From Balaenoptera acutorostrata (taxonomy: Eukaryota; Chordata; Mammalia; Artiodactyla; Balaenopteridae): a DNA stretch of 64,000 nucleotides. Shown piece by piece: positions 1 through 12,553 of this stretch. Below the pieces are notes generated by a model. It did not search any database, was not told the origin of the DNA, and worked only from the letters and a program-made list of their open reading frames with translations. The stretch covers positions 41,033,269-41,097,268 of the forward strand of contig NC_080069.1 in NCBI RefSeq assembly GCF_949987535.1, in the 5' to 3' direction. How positions within the stretch are numbered: position 1 is the stretch's first letter; every line of letters starts with the position of its first letter. The position numbers and the translations under genes are program-made.

Positions 1-3000
1 GGTCACTGTTGACAAATCTGAGCAACATAAAAACCTCAACAATTTATCAAGTGGAATGTTAATTCAAGTGCTGTTTTCTTCATTATTGATGTTCCAAATC
101 CTGGAAGATTGATACAGCTGGCAAGGTTGCAGAGATTCAGCCATTTTTCTATGAACATTTTGATCAAATGGAGCACAGCAAAGCTGCAAAGGGGGAAAGC
201 TCTCAGCGGGGAAGATGAATGTCTATATAATTTGACAGCAGCCTGTCTGTGCATATCATGGATGTCTCGTTATGTGTCTGTGCACGTGGGGAAAACACCC
301 CAAAAAGACAGACAGAAGAAGAGTCGGGGCACATCACAGCAGGTGAGAAATTCATAGGAGGACTTGAAAAAATGTCTTATAATATTAACAAAAAGTTTTA
401 AATTGCTGGGTATGTGCAGCTTGCTGAGTTTGGGGTAGATAGTTCTAATTACTGAGCTGACAAATAGGAGCTATGCCTGGAAACATTTTTAGCCCATTTT
501 TATTTTAATATGTCTCACATGCAAAGAGGCATTTTTCTTTTACCAGAGCTGCTCAGTAACATATCCTGCATAAATGACTTTACAGACATTTTTAAGCCTG
601 ATTGAGACTTTTTTCCCTGATAAGAATTGATGTAGGTCATCTGGAGAAGGAGTTTCCTTCTCTCAAGACCAACATGCCTTCAAGGAGAGAGACAGATTAT
701 TGTTCTTAAATAGCTGTATTAACCATGTCTTTTATTTTCTGTATTCTGATGCTTCAACATCTGAGGCTTTGGTGACAGAGGAGGGACTGCCAATTCCTAG
801 AGATAATAAAGTACTTGCCTACGAGAGTACGTTTCATACACAAACTGAACAATCTACAGTCTATGCTCCCAACCGCATTACTTACTAGGCTCTCACACTC
901 CAGGCTGCTATCCACCTGCCCCATCACCCCAGAGCCAGGTATAAGACAACTGCGGACTGTTCCTACATCCCAGAGCCCACTGACCTTACTCAACCCAGCC
1001 AGTCCTAAACCTGCTTACCCTGCCTCGCCCATTCCTTTCTGCAGAAACCACAATAGAGGTTCTTGTCTATGTTTTCCCCTTACTCCCTCTGCCTCCTGAT
1101 GGACCCTGTGCCCCCTTCAGCACCATGGTCCCCACGGTGGCATGGCCTGCCCTCTTCTCTTGGGATCTGTGAGTAACAAACGATATTTTCAGTGGCAGTC
1201 ATCTCCAGACCTGTGACCTTCCCACAGCTGAATAATCATAAAACCTTCATTTTAAAGCAGCATCACTTCTGATGAACTGTAGCTGAAAGAACAATTCTGG
1301 AGAAGAATTCTCTCTGCTGTAGCCTAAAAGGGTGAAGCCCAGTTTTTGAAGCTTTCCAGGAACAAGTGCCTCTCTGCAGAGCAAAATGGCCTGGAAAACA
1401 TGTACATGGCTGTACCATGTAAAATGCCAATAAGTATCGTTAACTATTAGTTTTATTTTTAAAGGGGAGATAAAGAGTAAGAGTATGGTGTATACATTTT
1501 CAAAGGGTCTACATAATCCATAAAATTTATTTTCTTTGTAAGGACATAAGACATATGTGATAGGTACATCTCTTGGGAGAGAGATGGTGGGGGAAACCAT
1601 GGAGGTGGATAAGAGAGACATTGTTTAATATTTACATTTCTGTACTGTTAGTTTTTGAAAAATCTTATGCATGTATAATTTTTCTCTATGTTAACAAACA
1701 CTCTCTGGGTACAGGGATAAATGGTGTTTTTGTTTGTTTGTTTTATTCTTTATTCTTTTCTGTTTTAAAAAAATAAAGATTACTTCAAAAAAATTTAAAA
1801 CAAAAACAAAAACAATAACAAAGCAAAACATTTACATGGTTGCACCGATTTGCTGTTTAGTGGAAGGAAAACCCCATCTCACGGCGCTATTGTGAGAGAG
1901 CTTGTCACTCAACTTCCTTCTTCACCGCCACACACAGAGTGAGCACAAAGCCTTGGAACAGGGTGCCTTCAAGATTGCATGGACAATCTCTCTGCTATCT
2001 TGGCAAAGTGCCTATGATCAGCTGGATCTGAAATTTCCCCCTGGGGAGTCACAGACAAGTCCTGAGCTGGTGGAGCTTAATGTTCCAACTTTGCCACACT
2101 CCACTTTCTCTTTGCTGGTTAAGAGCTTTAGTCTTGGAATTCCTAGGGCTAGCTAAGGGTCAGGGTGACTTTCCCCCTTCAGGCCCTCTCTGGCTCAGTT
2201 TCTGCCACCTCTGGGTTCAGCCCGTGTGACATTTTGGATCACTGGACCAACACTGAGAAAGGCTGTCCAATAGGAAAGGTCTGCTATCGGGCTCAAAAAG
2301 AGAAAGGAAACAGGCTTCCTTGTATGGATGGGATGGACACGTATGGGGTGGATGACTCAGAACTGGAAGGCTCCAGGACCCTGGTACACTTCCCCTATTT
2401 TACAATTTTCCCTATAGCCAACCTTGCTACTGAAATAAATACTAACCAACACATACTAAAGATGGGGCTAGATCTTGGAAATACACAGGCAAGATGTAAA
2501 GACAGTTTGTGTTTTCATGCCTTCTAAGCAATTCCTGTTCATTGTCTCTGTACCCATAGAAAATACTGAACAAATTGGAGGTCCCGGGAGATCACACCTG
2601 ATTCCAGTCCTAGTGATGAGTTACATTATCTGCACTCATTTCATAGCTACAAACTCTGCTTTTCAATTACCAGCACATAGTCTGAATGCAAGGAACAGAA
2701 TGCAATCAAGCACAAATCATAGCGTCTGGACGTTAGAGTCTTGCTTTGAAAGAGAAGTGGTCATAAATGAACAGCTGATTTCCTAATTCAGAAATTTATT
2801 ACATGTTGGCCAATGGAAGAAAGTTAAGATGCGAACTTGACCAGACTTAAATATTCAGCCAAATGTTTGCTGTACATGGAGTTGGAGTGTAGTTGCATTT
2901 TATTTCCTTAACCTTCTTAAAAATGCAGCAACAAGCTAGATCTGGATGACAGTTAACACTCCCCCATAGGATAGAAACAAGGTGATGTCAAAAATACAAA

Positions 3001-3755
3001 ACGATTTACTGAAGTCAATATTCCTTTTCTGGAAAATTCTAGGCCTCTTTCCTCAGCAAATCAGAAACCGGGAACACAGAAAAAGAATCAAGGACCAACA
3101 AGTATAAAGAGAGTCAAAGCAGTTTCATCCTAATTAAACAACACAAACTCATTACTTATCCAAAGAAGGAGGAACTACTTACCAACACCTTGTCTTGATT
3201 TTACTTTCCCAAATCCAAACCATGAGAAATCTGAAAACCACAACAAAACATAAAATAAACTTGGAAACAGAAGCGTAAACCAGAAGCATTCAGCACTGTC
3301 CCTAGTGAAATAACAAACTCCCCCAAAAAGCTCCACTGGGGACCAAAGCTTCCCCTCAAACACCTGGAAACTAACCCTTGGATTTTTGTGTAAAGATTTA
3401 TTTCTCATCCTGAGAACATGGAGGTTGGAATAAGATAAGAGAGAGCAAGAGCTTGTCTTCGAGAAAAATGGCCCAAACCTGGGGTTAAAGGCACTGAGCA
3501 GATTTTACTTCTCACTGTCTCTCTTCTCCCTATGTATCGAACCATCAAACAGGGAACTGCAGGGGTGAAAACAGCACAGTGCATTCAACAAATGCACCAT
3601 GGCTCTCAACCACAGACATGTGGGAAAATAATCAAAGAAAAGATCTTTTCTGGAGCTAAGACAGACAGTACAAAAAAGGAACATGAAATCCTGTGGGAGA
3701 ACTGACACTTGGGCTATATGGGCATTCAAGAGGAAAAAAGGGGATCACAATTCTA
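1..3755. other. Non-coding stretch, no gene recognised
   Basis: Open frames here are all under about 125 codons, overlap on both strands and resemble no known protein. Base composition is ordinary for mammalian intergenic DNA. Two sub-parts stand out. About 870-1250 is C-rich and ends in a stretch that looks like the tail of an old LTR or other interspersed repeat, though I cannot name it. About 1700-1830 is a T-rich then A-rich low-complexity patch following a possible ancient LINE remnant at about 1470-1700. The rest shows nothing I can assign. Confidence 0.6.
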
Positions 3756-3830
3756 CAACTGACTTGCTGTGTGACGGTGGGCAGTTCCCAGCAGCTCTGC
3801 GCCTCTTTATAACACAAGATTCCATGAGGC
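3756..3830 (+). repeat. MIR SINE fragment
   Basis: A short piece resembles the MIR core in forward orientation: 'gacttgctgtgtgacggtgg' followed by a 'gcagttccc' segment matches the MIR motif around 'gctgtgtgaccttgggcaag'. Flanking MIR arms are too decayed to follow. It could be a chance match because only the central core is visible. Confidence 0.4.
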
Positions 3831-4399
3831 ACGTGTGGGGAAAAGTGTGCCAAATGTTTGGAGGTCCTCCAGTGAATAATGCCACAATGAAATGCCTATT
3901 TATTTCCTGGGCCTGACTGTTCCCTTCTAGGTAATTTCCGCTGGGTTCAAAGTAAACTCTGCACAGCAGGGAAATCCCTGGATAAGAGGCCAATAAAGGG
4001 AATGGAGCCCAAATAAGTAGTAACTGTGTTTCTCAGCTCCTTACATCTGTAGTGATTTTTACAGGCAGGATAAAAAGCCACATAAGAGAAGAGCCCATCG
4101 AAATGAAAAATGCATACGAAAACACTTTGCACACTCAAAAATGCCTTACAAAGTTGTCATGATTACTATCTTTTTCAAGTACATTTAGCCTTTCCTTTCT
4201 TAGTATTCTACAACTTCAGCTCTAAGCCAATTTTTACTTCTGATTGGTATTCCTCTGAATGCTTTCTTCCAGATTTTAAAAGGCAGGAGGAAGGTCTGGC
4301 CTCTATCCAATGCCAAAGAAAGATTCGTTTGCACAGGAGAAAGTGACCTCATTCACTGGCTCCTCAGTGTAGCGAGGCCAGGCTGTGACTGGATTTCTT

Positions 4400-4860
4400 A
4401 GTTATGACTTATCTCTTTCAAAATGGAGTGTATTTTCCTACTGGTCACTTTTTGTTTTTCTATACTTGTTTGATCTACATAGTTTTAATTAAATTGTGGA
4501 TTGAATATTTGGACTCCTTTTTTCACTTGAGTATTTTTTCAAAATCATGATTCTGTCTTACAGAGAGCCCACTGAAGGGCAAGGCCATAGCGCTCCTCAC
4601 TGGTTACCTGATTCAGATTATTGTCCATCATCCACTATCATAACCACAACTGCAATGAACAGCTTTGCATGTCTTAGGTGTTCCCATCCCCATTTTCAGA
4701 AATCATTTCCTCAAGATAAGTCCCAGAAATGGAATTACTGTGTCAAAAGGGGGAAATATTGTTAAGGTTCTCAATGCACGTTATCTAATTGTTTTCCCAC
4801 TACATGAGGTCTTACTTTCACCAATAGCGTATAAGAGGGTGGAGTGTATTTCCAATGGGA
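4400..4860 (-). repeat. Ancient LINE-like 3' remnant, family uncertain
   Basis: The segment carries phrases typical of a very common old mammalian repeat read on this strand: 'cagaaatggaattactgtgtc' near 4725 and 'accaatagcgtataagag' near 4820 correspond to the familiar 'agaagtggaattgctgggtc' and 'accagcagtgtatgagag' blocks. I think it is a degraded L1-type 3' region, but the exact family is not clear by eye. A similar remnant lies near 23.2-23.6 kb. Confidence 0.4.
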
Positions 4861-5100
4861 AAGCTAAGGGTGAACCATTTCCGATGTCCATCCTGCCATT
4901 AGTCGGTCTCCACCTAACTGAACAGAGACCTGGTAAATACTCCCGTCCCATCTGTGCTGCATGACACCACTCACCCCCTACGTGTCCTAGGCTGGTGTTT
5001 GACACAGGTGCAATAGGGAGAACTACAGGTATGAAAAGCATAAGAATAAAGCAGGTAACACTTGTGCAGTCATCATAATTCACAAAATGCCTCCCCCACC

Positions 5101-5222
5101 TCAGACACTTCTCCCTTAGTCCTCAGACAAACCCTGTAATATATCCCAGTTCCTTAACAAGGGATTGAGACTCAGAGAGGCTGACAGACTTAGCAAAGGC
5201 CACAGCCTTTTGATGCCAAATC
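5101..5222 (-). repeat. MIR SINE, reverse orientation
   Basis: Reading forward, 'cctcagacaaaccctgtaat', then 'gggattgagactcagagagg' and 'gacttagcaaaggccacagc' match the reverse complement of MIR ('cctcacaacaaccctatgag', 'gaaactgaggcacagagagg', 'acttgcccaaggtcacacag'). Divergence is high, as expected for a pre-eutherian SINE. Confidence 0.55.
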
Positions 5223-5343
5223 CAGTTTTTCCATTCTTTCTTAGTTGCCTTTCCAACCCTCCAAACTACTTAGCCAAAATTAGCCAAAGTTTTACAACGC
5301 TACAATTAGGATTCAATCTTATATATAGAAAAGCACTAGAAGT

Positions 5344-6095
5344 AGTCATTCATTCCTCATTTATTTATTCAGCAGTCATAGCAGAAGATTCAAATACAGA
5401 GAGCTATATGGCCTGCCCTCAAGGAGTTTACAATCAAGGATCAACTCTCGTGGAAGTACAGCCGGGGTGTATGGGAACTCAAACAAGGAGTATCTAGCTG
5501 AATCTGGGAAGCGGGTTGAGGGGGGAGTGGGTAAGGGGGGAGAGTTCTTTGGCTTCTGGACAATAGATTAAAATTTGCCAAGAATGGGAAAAAGCAGAGG
5601 AGGACATTCTCACTGTAAATAGTCCAGTTCTGGTTAGAGAGGGAAGCATTCTTTTGTCAAGGGGCTGATGAAGCTGGAAAGCGGAAAGAAGCTGAAACAC
5701 ATAAGCAAGGGCCAGGTTAAGAGTTTGGAATCTATGGTGAATATTGCAGGTAGGCCCTAGAAACAAACCAACCAACGAACTTCAGGCCAGGATGGAACAT
5801 AATCACAGTTAATTTTAGAAAGTGGTTGCAGAATGGAAACAGGATGATGTAATGGAAAGACTGAGGGCAAGAGACTGGTTGAAGAGGCTGCTGGAGAAAT
5901 CAGGGCCTGAGAGAATTGTTACCTGAGCCAGGTAGTGGGGAGGTGGGGCAGGGACGAGGAGGGGATGGCTGTCCGGACTCTTTAGGGGAATCAAGAGGAC
6001 TTGGCAATTGATTGCAGGTTGAGGGGAATACCGGAAATGAACAGGGACATTCTTGGGTTTAGACTACAAGACACATGGTGATGCTGCCCAGTGTC
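5344..6095 (-). repeat. L2 LINE, reverse orientation, 3' end plus interior
   Basis: The left edge, 'cattcattcctcatttattt' followed by 'ctgccctcaaggagtttaca', is the reverse complement of the L2 3' terminus. Further right, 'agagactggttgaagaggctgctg' and the following 'cctgagcc...aggtagtgg' segment resemble the L2 interior read backwards. The middle is diverged. This is a dead non-LTR retrotransposon remnant; the right boundary is approximate. Confidence 0.6.
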
Positions 6096-7323
6096 TCCAA
6101 GGAACCTGGCAGGAAAATAGGCTAGGGGTTCAACTCACAGCATGGGTGTGGGGCACGATTCCCAAATAAGGTGACTATATGCAGAAAGCCTCAGAGGGAG
6201 ACATCCAGTGTTTGGGGCTCAGGTCTGGAGCTCAGAACCCAGGTCTAGTGTCCCAAGTGGATCTGCTCAAGTTTAAGCGGAGCCCAGAGTCCAACTGAGA
6301 ACAGAAGCTGGATGCTGCAGCTGGGACACATTTCTTCTTGGACACATAAAAAAACAGCCCTTTTTGTAGGTACAAATAAAAGGATATCCAACGAGGCTAA
6401 CTTTTGACAAACTTATTCCTAAATTGCTAAAATACTTCTAAGTTCTTTTTAACAGTAACACAATTATTACGTAAGAGAGACTATAATCTTCTTGACCATG
6501 CGCCAGAGTTCTTGGAAAATTTAACAGATTAGGCAGAGCAACATCACATTGATACGTCTCCCTTCCAAAAACTGTCCCTTGTTCGACTTTTTTCTTGATG
6601 AATTTAAGCAGTAGTCTTAAAACCGTGGTACTAAATCTCACCCGCAAAAATTTCCCATAAGGCCAAAAAGAAACAATTTCTCAATTTCCTGTGATGTTTC
6701 ACCCATTGGGAGCAGAGTCCTGCCAAAGATTCATTTATTTTCTACTTAATAAGAGACACTTTATTCACTGCAACATAAAGGGCTCCTTCAAAAGCAAATG
6801 TAGTTGCAGCGAGCTTAAAGGAACTCCTTCTTTTGGAAACTAGACCAACAAAGAATCTAAATTATGAAATTAACCAATTAAATCCATCTCTTCTTGAAGA
6901 AAGTTCAATCTTCCCCATCCAGAGAAGAGGAATGTAGAAAAGAAAATAGCGTATTAACACATTAACAGCTCTAAAATGGGACTCTAAATAAAATAAATAG
7001 CAATAAAGATTCCTTTTCAAATGTCTCTCAGAGGAAATCGCTAAAATTTAGGGGGTTGAAAAGGAATATTTATGATGCAAAGGAGAGAATCAGAGGAAAG
7101 AGCGAGAAACAGGCAACGTGGAAGAAATTTAATCTTCCCTGTGGTGCTGAATGGTACAAACACTAAATGTGATTTTTAGAAGGGCTCTGATCTCAAGAGA
7201 ATGCCGTTTCTGGATTTTTTTTTGTAAGTTTCAGAAAAAATTGTTTTTGTATATTAGAAGGAAAAGCAGCTCTTCTAACTCTGGAGGAATTAAAATTTGC
7301 TGCGTTCTCAATTGAAATTTCTT
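6096..7323. other. Non-coding stretch, repeat-poor
   Basis: No gene or clear repeat is visible. About 6700-7160 is AT-rich, lacks recognisable repeats and contains homeodomain-like cores such as 'ttaaccaattaaat' near 6870. It could be a conserved non-coding element or plain unique DNA; sequence alone cannot decide. Confidence 0.45.
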
Positions 7324-7327
7324 TATA

Positions 7328-7367
<40 letters not shown>

Positions 7368-7371
7368 TTTT
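7324..7371. repeat. (TA)n microsatellite followed by a T run
   Basis: About 13 TA dinucleotides are followed directly by about 21 T residues. Flanking copies of 'attgaaatttctttatat' at about 7311 and 7377 form a direct repeat on either side. This is replication-slippage-prone sequence with no coding role. Confidence 0.9.
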
Positions 7372-8119
7372 AATTATTGAAATTTCTTTATATTTTAAGG
7401 CAAAGCTCATCACCCTCTGCCCCCAAGAAAAGCATCTCTAATGATGGAAGCTAATGGGAGAATATGATTCACTGACAGAAATGCACTTCACCTCCAACTT
7501 CTTCCTCTCCTTCGGGGAATGCGCCACGCCCTGCCCACTCCCCGGAGGACACATAAGAGAGGAGCTGTGGGCTGCCTTGCTGCAGGGAAAGTGTTGAGCC
7601 CAGAGTAGACTCCGTAAGTGCTTGGGTGAGCAGCCAGCTGCCTGTTACCTCACACAAAGAAGTAGGATGACTGGTCATTGCAGTGGAAAGGAAATGAATG
7701 CAAAGGACCGCTTTGTGGACAATATAATCATCTCTCTTTCCAACTGACACGTAATCGGAGTGAGTAATAGTTTGCTTCAAATTAATTCCAGTTCCTCAGG
7801 GCACAGAATAGTGTAGTTTGGGGCCAAGTTTCACTTCAATTTAAACTTAATCTTTTACTTAAGGACACAACCTTTATATATAAGTCCTATCTCCACAGAC
7901 CAGGAAGAGGGCTCACTTTGTGTTAAACTAGTTCCCGAAATCACAGTTCAAAAGCGTCCTGGATTTCTCCAGACCAGCCTTCACTGGCTCCATCCTTTCC
8001 CTTCCCTCAAACTTCCAATGTGAGTTATGTCCACTGTTCTTAAGAAAGGGAACACTGAAGACCTCCAATGTGACAAATTTAAAGAAAAATATGTGTTTTG
8101 TGGCTGAAACTGCTAGCTG
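7372..8119. other. Non-coding stretch, nothing recognised
   Basis: Only short frames occur. The longest, about 103 codons on the minus strand at 7469-7780, has no recognisable protein features. No clear transposable element is seen. Confidence 0.5.
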
Positions 8120-8578
8120 CTCTCTGAAGTCTGTATTTCCCTCTTTTTCCCTGGGCCCACAGCTAGACTACATTTTCCAGCCCTTCCTGCAGTTAGTCGT
8201 GGCCATACTATTAAATTCCAGCAATGGAAGGTGCGCAGAGCACTGAGTACCACTTCTGGGCTGTATGACTTATAAATATATGCTACCCCATGCTCTTTCC
8301 CCTTCTACTTGTTCAGAAGGAAGACTGAAGACAATGATTACGGTAAACTTGGAAGTTATGACTTGAAGATAGCAAAGAAATTCTCTGCTTATTCTCCCAG
8401 TATTGTTTGGTGAATGCAGACAGTGTAGAAACCGAGTTCTTCTACCTGAGATCCAATGAAGCTGAGCTATTTATCCTCCAACTTTCATCCATATGCAAGA
8501 AATAGACTATTGTGTTTAAACCATTTTCCACTTCAGGACTTTTTTACTATGGTAGAGAGCCTATCCTAACTGATACAA
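8120..8578 (+). mobile_element. LTR-like ancient repeat (MaLR-like, tentative)
   Basis: The block 'gctagactacattttccagc' near 8163, the later 'tattgtgtttaaaccatttt' and the end 'agcctatcctaactgataca' match an abundant mammalian repeat whose copies end in 'ccta(a)ctgatacag'. This looks like a solo LTR of an old non-coding endogenous retroviral family. No internal coding sequence is present, and the family name is unsure. The copy at 14510-14740 ends the same way. Confidence 0.45.
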
Positions 8579-8861
8579 AGGGAAAGATATACACACGTGT
8601 ACGCATAGTAATTAACTGACTCCATAACCTCTAAATCCCCCATCACAAATTCATAATTGTGTTCCATGTATATCTGCATTTTTAAATCCACAGTGTGAAA
8701 ATCCACAGATTTCATTAGATTTTCCAAAGCTACTTCATTGCAAAATGCTAAGAACCCCTGAATTACATACAAATGGTTTCAGAGACAAAGATATCAATGC
8801 ATAGGTACTCTGCATTTCGATTCTATTTGATTATATTCCCTATCAACACTTGAACCTGGGT

Positions 8862-9428
8862 GCTGATAACCATCTATCATCTCTCACCTAAACTTCTACA
8901 GCAACCTTCTCATTCATCTCCTGCCCTGTTCTTGCCTCCCCGGAATCTCTTCTCTGCAGAGCTGCTGGCGTAATTATTTTCAGGTATCAGTCAGATTATT
9001 GCATTCCCCTGCTTAACATCATTTAAAGGTTTCTCCTTGCATCTAGTATAAACTTTTGATGATGACTAGAGTCCCATACGACGTGGCCTCCCCCAGCCTA
9101 CCCCCCCCCCCCATCTCCTGTGAAATGACCACAGCGGTCTCTTTCCTGTTCCTGCTCACTCTGCACGTTTCCTTGCCTCCTTCCAGAATCCTCTGTTTGG
9201 GCTCTTCTCATGCCTAACCACCACCTCTCATCCTCAGGGTTTCAGGGCAACTATCACATCCCAGAGGAGCCCCGACCTCACCACTAACCCAAGACTCTCT
9301 CAGCCCCTCTCACTAACTATCATCTCCTCCTTCTCAGTATGTACCAAGAAAGGACCTGACTCACTTCTTGTATTATTTCATGTCTGTATCCTTTACTAGA
9401 ACTTGAGCTCCACAAAGTCAGTGACTGT
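8862..9428 (+). repeat. L2 LINE, forward orientation, left part of a split copy
   Basis: Continuous similarity to the L2 3' half is visible: 'ccttctcattcatctcctgc', then 'cttaacatcatttaaagg', then 'cctgttcctgctcactctgc', ending in 'gaacttgagctccacaaagtc'. The sequence stops at 'gactgtctta', and the expected continuation is found about 440 bp further on at 9867. A run of 12 C residues at 9101-9112 lies inside it. Confidence 0.7.
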
Positions 9429-9866
9429 CTTAGAAGAGGCTCAGCCCCTGCACCCTCCACTGGAAACAGACTCTGACACAAGGATTCAACTGAAGGCAGT
9501 TTAGTAGGAAGGGATCCAGGAAAACTAGAGGGGGAGTGAGCCGGTGACACAGGGAGGGAGGGAAGCCTGCAGTGGATGCGATATCCAGTGGGTTACACTG
9601 TGGACAACTAGAGTTCAAATCCCTGGGGTGCTTGGGGAGAGGGTGTAGAATGCATCTCAGAGTTTTCCCATCCAAAACATGAGGAAGTTGGGTTATTTAC
9701 CTTCCAACTACCATCTGTCAATCTGCTAAGAGAGAACACTGGGGCAGAGTCCCGGGTGTTTGCAGCAGGACACTGGGGACCAGCACGGGGGCCAGCATGG
9801 GGATGGTGGGACTTGGGAGGACCTGGTGGGGCACCAACAGGATTTGCTACAGGGATCTTGTCAGTG
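9429..9866 (-). mobile_element. LTR-like insert splitting an L2
   Basis: This block interrupts the L2 copy. Read on the minus strand, it ends with 'ttgaatccttgtgtcagagtc' and 'ggatcccttcctactaaact', resembling the polyadenylation-side end of old mammalian LTRs. A 7-bp direct repeat, gtcagtg, occurs at 9417-9423 and 9860-9866, but it is not cleanly at the junctions and may be coincidental. No viral coding sequence is present. Confidence 0.4.
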
Positions 9867-9927
9867 TAGTTCACCACCACCTTCAGTGCCTAGTACAGAC
9901 CCTCAATAAATACTTGTTGAATGAATG
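9867..9927 (+). repeat. L2 LINE 3' terminus, right part of the split copy
   Basis: 'gttcaccaccaccttcagtg', 'cctagtacagaccctcaat' and 'aaatacttgttgaatgaatg' match the L2 3' end and continue the copy that stops at 9428. Confidence 0.75.
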
Positions 9928-10189
9928 CATGAGAACAACCATTTTTAAAAGCATAACAACATGAAGTACAGCAAGTGTAATGAAAACACCAACATGCAAA
10001 TTATACACTCAACGTAAAAACCACAATATTTTGCAAGCATATTTGCTGCCCTCTTGAATCATTTATGACCCTCCCATGGAATCTCATGGTAGACAGTATT
10101 TAAAAGTGAGCAATACCCAGAACCCAGCATTCTGGGCAGGAGTGTGGAATAAAGATGCTGGATCAGATGTCAGGTGCAGGGTTTCTCTA
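9928..10189. other. Non-coding spacer
   Basis: AT-rich unique sequence between the L2 end and the MIR. Nothing is recognised. Confidence 0.5.
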
Positions 10190-10320
10190 GATGCTGTAAG
10201 AAATGAACTGCATGACCTTGGGTGAGTCACTTCCCTCCCTCATAGGCTCTGCTTCCTTCTCCATGAAGACAGAGGTTGAGAAGTGGCATCGAAGGACCGT
10301 TTGAGCCCTAGCAGTCTATA
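10190..10320 (+). repeat. MIR SINE, forward orientation
   Basis: 'catgaccttgggtgagtcac' with 'ttccctccctcataggctctg' matches the MIR core ('tgtgaccttgggcaagttac...cctcagtttcc'). Ends are decayed. Confidence 0.6.
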
Positions 10321-11620
10321 GTACTAACCATCAGGCACATATGACTGGGAATAAATTGCCACATGGCCTTATATAGCTTTCCTGAACATGGGTATTTTGG
10401 GAATGTGAGATCATGTGCAATTTAAGGAAAAGCACTCAGTCAACTGGCCTAGATTTCCTCCTACTCAGATGCTTTGGGGTCACTATTTCCTCATCTTGTG
10501 AGAAGGGCCTGTGCTCTGAAAAAGCAATTTTTGAAAAACAGTACTTATTGATTACTTGCTAGATGCTAGGACACTTACTAGAGATTAGATGTTACTTTAA
10601 TTAGGGAAAATTGGTCAGCTTCTATCGCAGCATTAAAAAAATAAAATCAGACTCAAATGATTTTTACATCCTACAGACTTAAAGTTCAGAAGCCTCAAGT
10701 GGGAGTAGATGAAATAGACTTGCTCGGAATGTGGAAAAATGTCCCCTTCCCATATTTCAAACATTTAATTTTGAGGACAAAATGTTGTCAACTACTTCCG
10801 TCTTTCATTTGAACGTGTGGAATATTTCAAAGAGAATTCATTTGGTCTACATCTTAGTCATTCACAGTTAAACAGTACAAAGTGTTGGATTTTTTTTTAA
10901 CCTATTGTAAATTCTGAAGGCTTTTTCTTTAACAAAGGAGGTCACACGATCTTCTCTGAGTGGGTAAAAAATGCAACCTGGGACTCCTAATGGTTAGTTT
11001 TAAACTTGGGACTTTGAGAAAGGCAGAGGCAGCCTCTGTTTACTAATACCAGTTGAAAGAGATGAAAGAGGCATATCATAGCTTTGCCTCTGTGGTATCA
11101 CCCCAGTGAGAGCTCAAAACACTCTATAAACTTTTTTTTTCAGCTGTCACAAGCTCCCTGCAGGGAAGACAGGTGATGTCTGGTTGTACACATACAAAAT
11201 TTCCCTAATACTGTCTTCACATTGAGGGAATGACTGACTGAGACTCATCCCCAAACCCCCATCTCTCTGCAAAGCAACACTGGTAAGCACTCAGAGCAAG
11301 TCTTTTGGGAGGGAAATTGGCTGATACTCATCATCTGAGAAGTGATATTAGTGGCCCTCAAAGAGAGTAACAGACCCAGAGAAGCTGGCAAACACTTTAT
11401 GTCAAATTCCCCTGAGCTTTCATTTCCATGGAAAACCTAAACAATGACTCAGAGACCTGAACTGACTTGATCAGACCTGTCTCTTGTGCCCAGTCACCAA
11501 GTGAGGTCAAAATGTGCTCTCTGCAATTCCTTGCACAAGGACTGTCGCCACATGACATGCATTTGAAAATGCTTTTGTAATTGCTGCTATAAAGTCATAG
11601 TTATATTCATATTTATGCAT
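10321..11620. other. Non-coding stretch, no gene recognised
   Basis: No credible open frame and no clear repeat, apart from a possible reverse MIR trace at about 10540-10620 ('gtacttattgattacttgct'). Confidence 0.5.
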
Positions 11621-11637
11621 ATATATATATATATATA
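11621..11637. repeat. Short (AT)n microsatellite
   Basis: A pure AT dinucleotide run of about eight units in AT-rich DNA. Confidence 0.85.
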
Positions 11638-12314
11638 ACATGCAAATTCTTTTTTCAGTTCCTCTAAACCAACATTTGCTGCAGCTAATGCAAAGCACCA
11701 TGTAGGAATTTTTTTTGTGGTTCTATTATGGAATTTTGGAAGGAGTAGGAGGATGGCAGCATTTCTAGCCATCTCACTTTAAAATATTTTCAGTTGTATC
11801 CAAATTCTTCCCTCCAGTCTTGGAATGTGGTGACCTGCTTCATGCACCTTTGTCTTTCTTTCCAGTGACCCATTGTCAACCTTCCCCCCCCACACCAACA
11901 CTCTTAAATCCAGCCAAGGTCAGGAAATGTGTGAGGCTGACACAATAGCTAAGATGTTCATTTAATTTTATTACTTTGTGCTCTTCTATTAGGAAGCTCC
12001 CATAACGGAATAGAACATAATAGGATTATATACACTTATAAAGCTGGGTGCTGAATACAAATAGTTGAATAAAATGACCATAAATAGAACAAAATGAAAA
12101 CTCATTGTTGAAAATGCAGCACCAGTCATATGAATTAACTATCGGCCATCTACTTCCTACTTAATATCACTGGAGGTGGTTTACACACTGTCAGTGGAGG
12201 AAACCCAAATCCATAAGATGAAACCGCATTTCTTTCCTTCATGTTTTCCCACTAAATGCCCAATGTGCTCTTTAAGATCCATTGCTTTTCTGGAAACAAA
12301 TCAAAATTGACTGG
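11638..12314. other. Non-coding stretch, nothing assigned
   Basis: No gene and no clear repeat. A C-rich run lies at about 11885-11891. Confidence 0.5.
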
Positions 12315-12553
12315 CTAGGTCAGTGGTCTTGAATGGGGATGAATTTTGCCTCCCAGGGGAAGTTTGGCAATGTCTGGAGATATTCAGGGTTGTCACCATG
12401 GGAGGGGTGAGGTGGAGAGGCTGTGCTCCTAGCGTGTGATGGGTAGAGGCCAGGGATGCTGATAAACAGCCAACAATACACAGGCCAGTCCCCACACAAC
12501 AAAGAACTTAAGTCCCAAAACATTAATCGTGCCGACACTAAGAAACACTGGCC
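12315..12553 (+). mobile_element. MER20-like hAT DNA transposon
   Basis: 'gtcagtggtcttgaatgggg' at the left, 'gaagtttggcaatgtctgga' and 'ggtagaggccagggatgctg' in the middle, and 'gacactaagaaacactgg' at the right match the MER20 consensus as a full-length, non-autonomous hAT-Charlie element of about 220-240 bp. MER20 copies are known from the literature as a source of endometrial regulatory elements; whether this copy is active cannot be seen. Confidence 0.75.
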
